Assembly (NCBI GenBank): GCA_905480605.1
Contig: CAJQRD010000004.1
Span: forward strand, 1-64,000
DNA: 64,000 nucleotides
Direction: 5' to 3'
Source: an uncultured Saprospiraceae bacterium
GTDB taxonomy: Bacteria > Bacteroidota > Bacteroidia > Chitinophagales > Saprospiraceae
Part shown: positions 55,584 through 64,000 of the stretch, in pieces
Layout: each line of letters begins with the position of its first letter
How positions within the stretch are numbered: position 1 is the stretch's first letter
Translations under genes and position numbers: made by a program
The notes under the pieces: model-generated
What the model was told of the DNA's origin: nothing
The model's database searches: none
Seen by the model: only the letters and a program-made list of their open reading frames with translations

Positions 55584-57278
55584 ATGACATCGGATAAATT
55601 AAGTATATCGAGACTTGTTGAAATCGCCTTTTTAAAAGGAATTCAGGATGTCGTATTCTCTCCTGGCTCAAGAAACGCACCGTTGGTTATCTCATTTGTT
55701 GAGTCTAAAAAATTCAATTGTATTTGTATTCCTGATGAACGTGTAGCTGCTTTTTATGCTATGGGTATGTCATTGAAGACTAAGCGACCAACTATAATCT
55801 GTTGTACATCAGGTAGTGCGGCATTAAATTATGCACCTGCTATATGTGAGGCTTTTTATCAATATATTCCTTTATTGGTTATAACTGCAGATCGGCCAAT
55901 TGAATGGATCGATCAGGGGATAGGTCAGTCAATAAGACAGCACAATATTTATAAGAATTATATCAAAGGTGGATTCCAGTTTATCCAGGATGCAAACAAA
56001 GATGATGACTATTGGTATAATGATCGTGTATCCAATGAGGCTATAAATTTGGCCTTGGCTTCTAATCAAGGTCCAGTACATTTGAATATCCCTTTTAGAG
56101 AACCATTATACAATACAATTGAAAGTTTCAATGCTAATGTAAAGCTGATAAATGCTTATGATCATAAAGCTTCATTGTCTAATGAATCATGGAATGAACT
56201 TTCGATAATTTGGAAAAAATCTGAGCGTAAAATTATTTTATTGGGACTTTCACATCCTAATGAGGAGTTAGCAAAATGCCTAAATATTTTAGTCAAAGAT
56301 CAATCGGTTATTTTACTTACTGAAACTTGTTCTAACGTGACTGTTGATAATGGTATACAGTGTATTGACAGAGTCATAACAACTTTTGCAAATGAAGATG
56401 TTTTTAAGGCGGATTTGGTATTGACATTTGGAGGTCCTGTAATTTCTAAGAAGATTAAAAAATTCTTTCAAAGAAATAAGCCCAAATATCACTGGGATCT
56501 TAGATCGGGTAAAGGTTTGGATACCTTCCAATCTTTGACTCATAAAATTGATGCAGACGCAATTTATTTTTTAAATCATCTTATCGATTATAAAAGTGTT
56601 AACAATAGTCAGTTTAATCAATCCTGGGTTGGTCGTAATAATGAAGTTGAAGCTGCTCATGATAAATTTATAGAGAATACTGAATTATCTGACTTAAAAG
56701 TTTTCGATTTAATACTTAATGCAATGCCTGATAATATCAATCTACATTTAAGTAACAGCGCTATCGTAAGGTATGCTCAGTTGTTCAACCAAAATGTAAG
56801 TGTTAATTATTTTGCCAATAGAGGAGTAAGCGGAATTGATGGTTCTACTTCTACAGCATTGGGGTATGCCAGTTTGTCAGAAGAGGATAACTTATTGATA
56901 ACAGGTGATATGTCCTTCTTTTATGATAGCAATGCATTCTGGCACAATCATTTGCCGAAGAATTTTAAAATAATTATGGTGAATAATAGTGGGGGAGGTA
57001 TCTTTAGAATAATACCAGGTCCTTCGACAACCAATCAACTTGATCAGTTTTTTGAGGCAACACATCCCAACAATGCTGAGAAAGTTAGTGAGATGTTTGG
57101 TTTTGACTATAAAGCTGTTTCTTCTATTCAAGACTTAAGCGAAGCTCTGAAAAATTTATTTGAATCTTCTAATGATAATTTACAAATTCTTGAGGTTTTC
57201 ACTCCAAGACATAAAAACCAAGAAATTCTATCTAAATATTTTGATTTTATATCTGATGAGGTTCAGTTAAAATCTTAA
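55584..57278 (+). CDS. menD: 2-Succinyl-5-enolpyruvyl-6-hydroxy-3-cyclohexene-1-carboxylate synthase
   Basis: 564 residues, a ThDP enzyme. Motifs: FSPGSRNAPLVISF at the N-terminus, TSGSAALNYAPAICEAFY, ITADRP, GDMSFFYDSNAFW (ThDP/Mg2+ site) and NNSGGGIFRIIPG. It condenses isochorismate with 2-oxoglutarate in menaquinone synthesis. Last men gene visible; menB and menA are not in the window. Confidence 0.95.
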   Translation: MTSDKLSISRLVEIAFLKGIQDVVFSPGSRNAPLVISFVESKKFNCICIPDERVAAFYAMGMSLKTKRPTIICCTSGSAALNYAPAICEAFYQYIPLLVITADRPIEWIDQGIGQSIRQHNIYKNYIKGGFQFIQDANKDDDYWYNDRVSNEAINLALASNQGPVHLNIPFREPLYNTIESFNANVKLINAYDHKASLSNESWNELSIIWKKSERKIILLGLSHPNEELAKCLNILVKDQSVILLTETCSNVTVDNGIQCIDRVITTFANEDVFKADLVLTFGGPVISKKIKKFFQRNKPKYHWDLRSGKGLDTFQSLTHKIDADAIYFLNHLIDYKSVNNSQFNQSWVGRNNEVEAAHDKFIENTELSDLKVFDLILNAMPDNINLHLSNSAIVRYAQLFNQNVSVNYFANRGVSGIDGSTSTALGYASLSEEDNLLITGDMSFFYDSNAFWHNHLPKNFKIIMVNNSGGGIFRIIPGPSTTNQLDQFFEATHPNNAEKVSEMFGFDYKAVSSIQDLSEALKNLFESSNDNLQILEVFTPRHKNQEILSKYFDFISDEVQLKS

Positions 57279-57308
57279 GCCCAGGTTTGTTAGACTAATA
57301 TTTATCGA

Positions 57309-58457
57309 ATGCGACTTATCTTCAAATTATTATTTTCTTTCATTTATATTTTATCATTTTCAAGTTGTATTGATGATGAGGTATCTGATGTTATTGTAAT
57401 AAAAGGTGTGACAATATTTGATGGAGAAATTGTCTTTAGAAATTCAAATTTAATATTCTGTAAAGATTCAATTATCAGTATTTCTAGTGAGAATGCATAT
57501 CCAAAGAATGCAATTGTCATCGAAGGATATGGTAAGACAGTTATTCCACCAATGATAAATGCTCATGTCCATGTCATGGACTCTATTAATTTGTTTGATG
57601 CCCAACGAGATGGTATATTTGGAATGTTAGACATGTTTACTACAGATTCTAGGGCAAATTACTTCAAGGGTTTTAACAATCGATTATACAGCTCTTATTA
57701 CTATTCTTCAAATGTGGGTGCTACAGTGCCAGGAGGTCATGGTACTCAATTTGGAATAAACATTCCGACAATAAACAATTTAATAAGCCCTAAGCAATTT
57801 GTAACGGACAGACTTGTTGCAGGTGCTGACTATATTAAAATAACTCAAGAATCCTCAATGAATGTGCTGTCTGATTCATTACTTGAGCTTGTAATTCTTG
57901 AGGCTAAGAATTCAAATTTAATTTCTATAGCCCATATATCTGATGTTAGGAATGCTGTAAAGTTAGCAGGTTTTAATATTAATGGCCTAGCTCACATTTG
58001 GTATAGAAAAGGTTCTATAATTGATTCTATTGAGATTCAAGAATTGAAAAGTCGTAGTGTGTTTGTGATTCCAACTCTTAGTGTAATAGAAGAAGTTATA
58101 AAAAGTCAGATTGAAGAAATTAATTATTTAAAATTTTCGGAAGTACAAAGTGAGGTAGAAAAATTATTGGAGAATGATATCTCAATTTTGGTAGGCACAG
58201 ATTCACCAAATTTTAATCTTAATTATACCACTGATTATTTTAATGAACTGGAATTGCTTCATAGTTGTGGACTCTCAAACATAGAGGTTCTGAGATCTGC
58301 AACATCAAATATTTACAAAGCTTTTAATTTGAATGAATTTACATTCTTAAAAAGTGGTGGCAAGTCAAGTTTTATTCTTTTGAGTGGTGATCCAATTGAA
58401 AGAATTGAAGAAATCAGAAATGAAAAACGAATTTGGAAGAATGGGATTGAATTGTAA
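57309..58457 (+). CDS. Amidohydrolase-family lipoprotein
   Basis: 382 residues. Lipobox Cys20 (ILSFSSC). The composite domain has VIEGYGKTVIPPMINAHVHV with the metal-binding HxH, then ISIAHISDV and GLAHIWY (candidate metal His), and VGTDSPNFNLNY with the catalytic Asp, resembling imidazolonepropionase-like hydrolases. A periplasmic, lipid-anchored hydrolase of a small cyclic or amide substrate is likely. It begins 30 bp after menD and may share its transcript. Confidence 0.85.
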   Translation: MRLIFKLLFSFIYILSFSSCIDDEVSDVIVIKGVTIFDGEIVFRNSNLIFCKDSIISISSENAYPKNAIVIEGYGKTVIPPMINAHVHVMDSINLFDAQRDGIFGMLDMFTTDSRANYFKGFNNRLYSSYYYSSNVGATVPGGHGTQFGINIPTINNLISPKQFVTDRLVAGADYIKITQESSMNVLSDSLLELVILEAKNSNLISIAHISDVRNAVKLAGFNINGLAHIWYRKGSIIDSIEIQELKSRSVFVIPTLSVIEEVIKSQIEEINYLKFSEVQSEVEKLLENDISILVGTDSPNFNLNYTTDYFNELELLHSCGLSNIEVLRSATSNIYKAFNLNEFTFLKSGGKSSFILLSGDPIERIEEIRNEKRIWKNGIEL

Positions 58458-59059
58458 TTGCTGGAACAATTCATTGGTTATTTTTTTTTGACAATAATAT
58501 TCTATAGTTTTCTCGTTTAAAAAAGTATTAGTCTAATCACATATTAGTTAACGTACTAGATAACAACCTCAAAAGGAATTAAACTATTTCTATTAGTACT
58601 TACCTTTATTACTGTTTCTGAAAATTGCAAATCACATGAGCACTCAATGAGTTCAGATCTTGTGAGATAAAATTTTATGAAGGTAATACCTAGTTGTCAA
58701 AATTACAATTTATCAACCAACATAGTAAGAATAAAGAGGCAGATGCTCTTTGTGAGAAATCAAACAAATATTTGACTATCTGATGGATATTTTTAGGTAC
58801 TCAGGTTGTATTTTTTCTTAGTCAATTAAGCAAAAAAAATGATCAAAATAGTGAAATAGCGCTATTTTAAATAATGATCTGGTAGAATTAACTCACTACA
58901 ATAACATTTCCTTTCATTGATTCTATAATACATCCTTCAATATCTAATTGTATATAAAACTGATAATTAATGATATTATTTGTTGTTAATGGGGCATGTA
59001 TACATAATATAATATATATAAATATAAAAAATATGTAACTTAAGGACTTAATTGGAATT
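58458..59059. other. 600-bp spacer without a confident gene
   Basis: AT-rich. A frame from about 58570 to 58668 reads as a hydrophobic segment followed by polar residues (KLFLLVLTFITVSEN) and could be a very decayed signal sequence, but it has no start and several stops follow. A perfect 14-bp palindrome AAATAGCGCTATTT lies at 58854-58867. Nothing else is supported. Confidence 0.4.
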
Positions 59060-61072
59060 ATGAAAATTCAAACCTTAAGCTGGGCTGTAATAATGGTATT
59101 TTGCAGTATAGTAACAAATGCTCAAGAGACTTCAATTGCGGATTGTACTGATGGAATTGACAATGATGGCGATGGTCTAATTGATTTAAACGATGATGAT
59201 TGTTCTTGTGGTGATTTGATCACAAGTTCACTGATACCAAACCCTTCTTTTGAAGAAATGTCTTGTTGTCCAATGACAGAGGCAGAATTGAATTGTGCAA
59301 ATGATTGGATTCAAGCTTCAGCGGCTACCACTGATTATGTTCATACTTGTGGTGTTCTTGGTAATCCATTTTTAAGTTTTGAGGCACCCTTGCCTTTTCC
59401 GGATGGGGAGGGGGCTATAGGTTTTAGGGATGGAAAACCTGGATCTCCAAATTTTAAAGAATATACTGGTGCATGTTTGACAGGCCCAATGACCGAAGGT
59501 GTTGAATATAGATTAGACTTCTTTGTTGGTTTTCACGATGATCCAGGCAGTTTGATTTTTGATATGGCAGTTTTTGCAACAACAGACTGTAATAGCCTTC
59601 CTTTTGGTAATGGAGTCACAGATATTGGATGTCCGACAAATACTCAAGACTGGGTGCAAATCGGAGAAATGCAGGTAAAAGGAGAAAATGAATGGAAAAA
59701 TGTAGTTTTTGATTTTATGGCTGATCAACCTTACAGTGCAATTGTTTTAGGCCCTGCTTGCGATGTCAATCCTAATTTTTTGATGGACCCATATTTTTAT
59801 TTTGATAGATTGGTGTTGGCTGAGAGAAGTATGTTTACTGTCCCACTTAATATAGACGGTGATATTTGTACTGATAATTTAGTACTCTCAGTTGACGAAG
59901 TTGAAAACGCAAATTACCAATGGTTTATCAATGGTGTTGCCATTGATAATGCAACGACGAATCAACTTCCGATTCCCAATGATCCAACTTCAATTGCTAC
60001 TTTCGAAGCAATGGTAATAACAGCAACAGGATGCAGTAATAGTGTCACTTTTAATGTGGAAATTCCTTCTTATCAAACTGATTTGTCTGAAACAATATGT
60101 TATGGTGAGACTTATAACTTGTTTGGTTTTGTTTTGGACTCTACGGATGTTTATACTCTAACTACGACAGCTTCGGATGGATGTGACAGTATGGTTGTTC
60201 TAAACTTGGTGGTGCTGGATAATATTGAGATCCCTTTAGAGTATGATATCTGTACTGGGGAACAAATTGTGATCAACAGTCAACCTTTCTCGGTAGGTGG
60301 TCAGTATTCGCAAATGCTTACCTCTGAGGATGGATGTGACAGTATTTTAGTTATAAATATTATTGAGTTGCCAATACTTGCCTCGGACAATAACTTTGAA
60401 ATATGCACTGGACAAACTATTACAATTAACAACGAAGGTTTTTCAACTTCAGGTGATTTCCAACAGACATTGACTTCCTCAAATGGTTGTGACAGTATAG
60501 TAAATATTGCAATATCAATTTTACAAGGCGAAACCAATAGAGATTACTATACAATTTGTGGCTCTAATCCAGTGACAATTGATGGTGTGGAATATACAGC
60601 GTCAGGAGAGTTTGCAGAGAACTTCACAGATGCAAACGGGTGTCAGGGAAGTAATATTATTGTGATAGAAAATGATCCAAATTGTGAAAATTGTGGTTCT
60701 GATCCTTTATTTGCATCCAGTATATCCATTCAAAGGCAAACAGAAGAATTTTATGAAGTTGTTGTTTTAAAAGATGGAAAAACCATTTTGAAAGATATCT
60801 TCAATGCTGAATCTACTTCTGATGTTTTGGTTAGATACATTGTAGTTAAAAATCAAATAACGAATAATGATTTAATTGCGAATGAATTTGAATCAAAGAT
60901 GTCAAACAATTATTATAAATTAAGTAATTCAAAATTTGTAGCAAAGGAATGGTTTGATAAGAACGATGTCAATGTTACCAAGCAATTCCGTATTGACGTA
61001 AATGGTGAATTTCAAATGTTGAAAAAACAAATTGACAAATTGAAAGTTGGCAACAGGATGTCACATATATAG
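59060..61072 (+). CDS. Secreted repeat protein with DxDGxDNDGD motif and GCDS repeats
   Basis: 670 residues. Signal peptide (VIMVFCSIVTNAQ), then ADCTDGIDNDGDGLIDLND, a calcium-binding-type motif common at the start of large Saprospiria exoproteins. A carbohydrate-binding-like sandwich follows (about 50-260). Three tandem repeats of about 60 residues lie at about 345-495, each ending near DGCDSMVV, DGCDSILV or NGCDSIVN, then a Cys-rich segment. The last 125 residues are polar and show no type IX sorting domain, which is odd for such a protein. Possible adhesin. Confidence 0.72.
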   Translation: MKIQTLSWAVIMVFCSIVTNAQETSIADCTDGIDNDGDGLIDLNDDDCSCGDLITSSLIPNPSFEEMSCCPMTEAELNCANDWIQASAATTDYVHTCGVLGNPFLSFEAPLPFPDGEGAIGFRDGKPGSPNFKEYTGACLTGPMTEGVEYRLDFFVGFHDDPGSLIFDMAVFATTDCNSLPFGNGVTDIGCPTNTQDWVQIGEMQVKGENEWKNVVFDFMADQPYSAIVLGPACDVNPNFLMDPYFYFDRLVLAERSMFTVPLNIDGDICTDNLVLSVDEVENANYQWFINGVAIDNATTNQLPIPNDPTSIATFEAMVITATGCSNSVTFNVEIPSYQTDLSETICYGETYNLFGFVLDSTDVYTLTTTASDGCDSMVVLNLVVLDNIEIPLEYDICTGEQIVINSQPFSVGGQYSQMLTSEDGCDSILVINIIELPILASDNNFEICTGQTITINNEGFSTSGDFQQTLTSSNGCDSIVNIAISILQGETNRDYYTICGSNPVTIDGVEYTASGEFAENFTDANGCQGSNIIVIENDPNCENCGSDPLFASSISIQRQTEEFYEVVVLKDGKTILKDIFNAESTSDVLVRYIVVKNQITNNDLIANEFESKMSNNYYKLSNSKFVAKEWFDKNDVNVTKQFRIDVNGEFQMLKKQIDKLKVGNRMSHI

Positions 61073-61140
61073 TTTCTTAGAAGCCTTAGCTGAATATAGA
61101 AATAGAGGAGATGCCACTATCTAACAGAAATTATTAATAA

Positions 61141-61178
61141 AAAGAGGGACATCAGAAATACTGATGTCCCTCTTTATT
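61141..61178. terminator. Bidirectional terminator between convergent genes
   Basis: A perfect 15-bp stem (61141-61155 with 61161-61175) with loop AAATA and T-rich ends on both strands. It stops both the repeat protein gene and the thiolase gene. Confidence 0.88.
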
Positions 61179-61193
61179 AATTATTATGCTTTT

Positions 61194-62366
61194 TTAATTC
61201 AACAACTCATAAATTCCAGCAATACCTTGCCCACCACCTACACAAGCCGTAACCATTCCATATTTCTGATTTCTAAGTCTCATTTCATTAAACAATTGCA
61301 CAGATAGTTTAGCACCAGTACACCCTAGTGGATGACCCAATGCAATGGCACCGCCATTTACATTAACGATGTCTGGATTCAATCCAGCATTTTCAATGAC
61401 CCCAAGAGCTTGCACTGCAAATGCTTCATTCAATTCTATTTGTTCAATATCATTTAGTTTGATGCCTGCTTGCTTAACAGCTTTCGGAATAGCAACGCAA
61501 GGTCCCATTCCCATATAAAGAGGATCCAGTCCACCAACAGCACATGAGATCAATCTAGCAATTGGCTTTAGATTTAATTTGTTAACCATTTCTTCACTCA
61601 TTACCATAACAAAGGCAGCACCATCGGATGTTTGCGATGAGTTACCTGCCGTTACCGTACCTTTGTTTTTGAAAACGGGTCTTAATCTAGCCAATCCTTC
61701 AATTGAAGTATCTCTACGCACACCTTCATCTACAGCAACGGTATGCTCGGATTCTACACGCTTGTTGTCTTTTACAAAAACTTCTTTGACTGTTACTGGA
61801 ACAATTTGATCAGTAAATTTTCCACCATCAATTGCAGCTGCCGCTTTTAGATGAGAGTTGTAAGAAAACTCATCAGCAGCTTCTCTAGTGATATTATACT
61901 TAGTTGCTACTGCTTCAGCAGTTGAACCCATTCCTACATGATAATTGATATAATCCATAGCGGCATTATAGCTAGGAGCAAGTTTGTAACCTGTCATAGG
62001 AATAGTACTCATATTCTCTGTACCGCCGGCTATATATATGTGTCCCATGCCGGCATTTATTTTTGCTGAAGCTATAGAGATCGTTTCCAATCCAGAGGCA
62101 CAGTATCTGTTTACTGTCATGCCTGGAACTTCGAAGCCCAAAGCTCTAGCAGAGATAAGTCTACCGATTTGTAAACCTTGCTCTCCTTCAGGGTTGGCGC
62201 AACCAACGATCATGTCGTCAATTAACTTAGGATCAACTTCAGGAACTGTAGACATCAAGTGCTTAACCACATCAACAGCCAAGTCATCAGATCTGTAATT
62301 TTTAAATCCTCCTTTTTTCGCTTTTCCCACTGCTGATCTAAATCCCGCTACTATATATGCATCCAT
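61194..62366 (-). CDS. Acetyl-CoA acyltransferase (thiolase)
   Basis: 390 residues from the ATG at 62366, which gives the conserved MDAYIVAGFRSAVGK start; the longer frame adds an unlikely leader. Catalytic residues: Cys89 in NRYCASGLE, His345 in LGHPLGCTG and Cys375 in TACVGGGQGIAG. It cleaves 3-ketoacyl-CoA in fatty acid oxidation. It lies downstream of the dehydrogenase/hydratase gene in one operon and fits the etfBA genes in the window. Confidence 0.93.
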   Translation of the reverse strand: MDAYIVAGFRSAVGKAKKGGFKNYRSDDLAVDVVKHLMSTVPEVDPKLIDDMIVGCANPEGEQGLQIGRLISARALGFEVPGMTVNRYCASGLETISIASAKINAGMGHIYIAGGTENMSTIPMTGYKLAPSYNAAMDYINYHVGMGSTAEAVATKYNITREAADEFSYNSHLKAAAAIDGGKFTDQIVPVTVKEVFVKDNKRVESEHTVAVDEGVRRDTSIEGLARLRPVFKNKGTVTAGNSSQTSDGAAFVMVMSEEMVNKLNLKPIARLISCAVGGLDPLYMGMGPCVAIPKAVKQAGIKLNDIEQIELNEAFAVQALGVIENAGLNPDIVNVNGGAIALGHPLGCTGAKLSVQLFNEMRLRNQKYGMVTACVGGGQGIAGIYELLN

Positions 62367-62453
62367 TTTATTTTCTTTTAATATTTTTAAAAATATAAAA
62401 ACATTTGTTTCTGCTTTTCCTGTATTTAGAATAAGCACTGGCAACAAATTGTA

Positions 62454-64000
62454 TTAGTTTCTCAAAGGTTTATTGTTCATCAACATGTACTGAATTCTAT
62501 CCAAAGTTTTTTGATTCCCCAATAAACTTAAGAAGGCTTCTCTTTCTATGTCGAGCAAATATTGTTCACTTACTTTTTGTGGTGATGTCAAGTCTCCTCC
62601 ACACATAACCCAAGCTACTTTTCTTGAAATCTCTACATCATAATCAGACATGTAATTTCCAAGTTTAAATTCATTGATGGCTGTGTATAGAGTAGCTAAA
62701 CCAGCTCTTCCTAAGACTGTGATATCATTACGGCTGATAGGTTTTTGATAATTATCGGCAAGATTTAATACCTCTCTTTTCGCTTCGTAAATATTACGCT
62801 TAGCATTGGCTACTACTTGATCCTTGTCACGTTGCATGAGATTATATCCATAGGCTTCATGTGCTGATGTTGCTACAGATGCAGTGGCCACTGGTTTGAA
62901 ATGTTCGATAAGTGTTGGCATTTGTACATCTCCAGGGAAGAAGCTATCTGATGCTCTGACTGCCATTTCTTTAGTACCACCACCACCTGGTAGTAGTCCT
63001 ACACCAACCTCAACCAAACCGATATAAGATTCTGCGGCTAACTTAGAAGCATCACAGTGCATTGTGATTTCACATCCTCCACCAAATACATATCCTTGGG
63101 TAGCGGCTACTACTGGAACGTTAGAGTATCTGCATCTCATGGTTAATTGTTGAAAGCCATCAACCATTTTTTCTAATGTGTCAAAATCTTTTTGCATCGC
63201 TATCATACCGATATTCATCAAATTTGCACCAACTGTGAAGTTTTTAGCATTGTTTCCAATAACCACACCTCTATAGTCACCTTTTTCAGCCAGATCTATT
63301 GCCCCTGCAATTCCTTGTCCTATGCCTTCTCCAATTGCGTTTGACTTACTTCTAAACTCTACACAAAGTACACCATCATCAATATCATGAACTGCACATT
63401 CACTGTTTTGAATAACTGGTTTTTTGTGACGGTAATTATCAAGAATTATATAAGTATCTAGACCTGGAATTTCTTTATATGATTTGCTTTCTAAATCGTA
63501 GTACTTCTTAATACCGTCTTCGATTTTATAAAATACATCTGCTCCAGAGCTTGCCATTTCAGTCACCCAATCAGCAACCTTTAAATCGTATTCTATAGCA
63601 ATCTCAATTCCCTTTTGGATACCAATAAAGTCCCAATATTCAAAAGGACCATAATCCCATGCGTATCCTGTTCTCATTGCATCATCAATGCTATATAAGT
63701 GATCAGCAATTTCAGGAACTCTGTTTGAAGTATAAGCTAATAGTTCTGCAAAGTATTCTTTGATAAATTTGCCACCTTTAGAATCATGGTTGATCAGGGC
63801 CTGTAGTCTTTTATCAAGCAATTCTATCTTTCTAGTATCACCAACACTTGGTAATTTAGGTTTGATAGCATCTTCATATTGCAATGTCTTTAAGTTGAAT
63901 GCTTTGAAGTTTTTCTTACCATCAGGGGTACGTTCAAGTTTATAAAATCCTGCCTTAGATTTTCTACCCAGCCACTTATTGTCAAGTAAGTGTTGTAACC
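62454..64000 (-). CDS. 3-Hydroxyacyl-CoA dehydrogenase / enoyl-CoA hydratase, C-terminal part
   Basis: The frame is open to the window edge. The first complete codons read LLDNKWLGRKSKAGFYKLE, the end of a hydroxyacyl-CoA dehydrogenase domain, so the start lies beyond 64000. An enoyl-CoA hydratase/isomerase domain follows, with NFTVGANLMNIG, GGGCEITMHCDA and GLVEVGVGLLPGGGG (catalytic Glu), then a helical tail. Domain order is dehydrogenase then hydratase, the reverse of E. coli FadB and typical of Bacteroidota. It performs the two middle steps of beta-oxidation; the thiolase follows 87 bp later. Confidence 0.92.
   Translation of the reverse strand, partial: LQHLLDNKWLGRKSKAGFYKLERTPDGKKNFKAFNLKTLQYEDAIKPKLPSVGDTRKIELLDKRLQALINHDSKGGKFIKEYFAELLAYTSNRVPEIADHLYSIDDAMRTGYAWDYGPFEYWDFIGIQKGIEIAIEYDLKVADWVTEMASSGADVFYKIEDGIKKYYDLESKSYKEIPGLDTYIILDNYRHKKPVIQNSECAVHDIDDGVLCVEFRSKSNAIGEGIGQGIAGAIDLAEKGDYRGVVIGNNAKNFTVGANLMNIGMIAMQKDFDTLEKMVDGFQQLTMRCRYSNVPVVAATQGYVFGGGCEITMHCDASKLAAESYIGLVEVGVGLLPGGGGTKEMAVRASDSFFPGDVQMPTLIEHFKPVATASVATSAHEAYGYNLMQRDKDQVVANAKRNIYEAKREVLNLADNYQKPISRNDITVLGRAGLATLYTAINEFKLGNYMSDYDVEISRKVAWVMCGGDLTSPQKVSEQYLLDIEREAFLSLLGNQKTLDRIQYMLMNNKPLRN

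Noticed and set aside
62367-62447. N-terminal extension of the thiolase
   Set aside because: The thiolase family starts at MDAYIVAGF; the upstream residues are not conserved in type.

Overview
The window is a stretch of ordinary chromosome from a low-GC member of the Bacteroidota, most likely the Saprospiria or a relative. This rests on gene content and signals: promoters with the Bacteroidota TAnnTTTG box, a lipid-anchored TamA (TamL), many short lipoprotein signals, a TonB-dependent receptor with a CarboxypepD-like N-terminus, type IX secretion-type proteins, DUF1573, and a menaquinone operon. No rRNA, tRNA, CRISPR array, prophage, intact IS element or recognisable defence island was found.

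Layout. 1-5521: tamB (5' end outside the window) and tamL, which overlap. 5522-12400: a poorly conserved stretch with a 36-residue Tat-signal-like micro-ORF, a CotH-family lipoprotein, a truncated endonuclease/phosphatase relic, a kinase-phospholyase fusion, a DHFR-like protein and a decayed beta-propeller gene. 12400-26610: housekeeping and envelope genes (S9 peptidase, pyrG, trmH-like, rimO, a twitch radical SAM protein, tyrS, msrB, xseAB, a TonB-like protein). 26925-35644: dapF, a TPR protein, etfBA, a bifunctional nuclease, threonine aldolase, a Nudix-type regulator and lepA. 36026-45155: a fibre gene broken by an amber codon, DUF1573, a MoxR/VWA pair, an exonuclease, and two universal stress genes, one frameshifted in an A8 run. 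45317-58457: rpe, a TonB receptor, and menC-menE-(CRTAC1)-(sterol desaturase)-menF-menD. 59060-64000: a repeat-rich secreted protein and a convergent beta-oxidation pair, with the dehydrogenase/hydratase running off the window edge.

Genes that work together: TamB/TamL in outer-membrane assembly; XseA/XseB as exonuclease VII; EtfA/EtfB with the thiolase and FadB-like protein in fatty-acid oxidation; MenF, D, C, E in menaquinone synthesis; MoxR and VWA as a chaperone pair.

The most unusual signal is non-coding. Degenerate arrays with a strict 7-nt period (typical units TGATTAA, TAATTAA, GGTCTGG) begin at or within a few bases of the stop codons of at least seven genes, in the sense orientation of the gene they follow. 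One is a potential G-quadruplex behind xseB. They resemble cyanobacterial STRR heptanucleotide repeats, but their stop-codon anchoring and orientation look unusual. Gene decay is the second theme: five interrupted or truncated genes lie within 36 kb.
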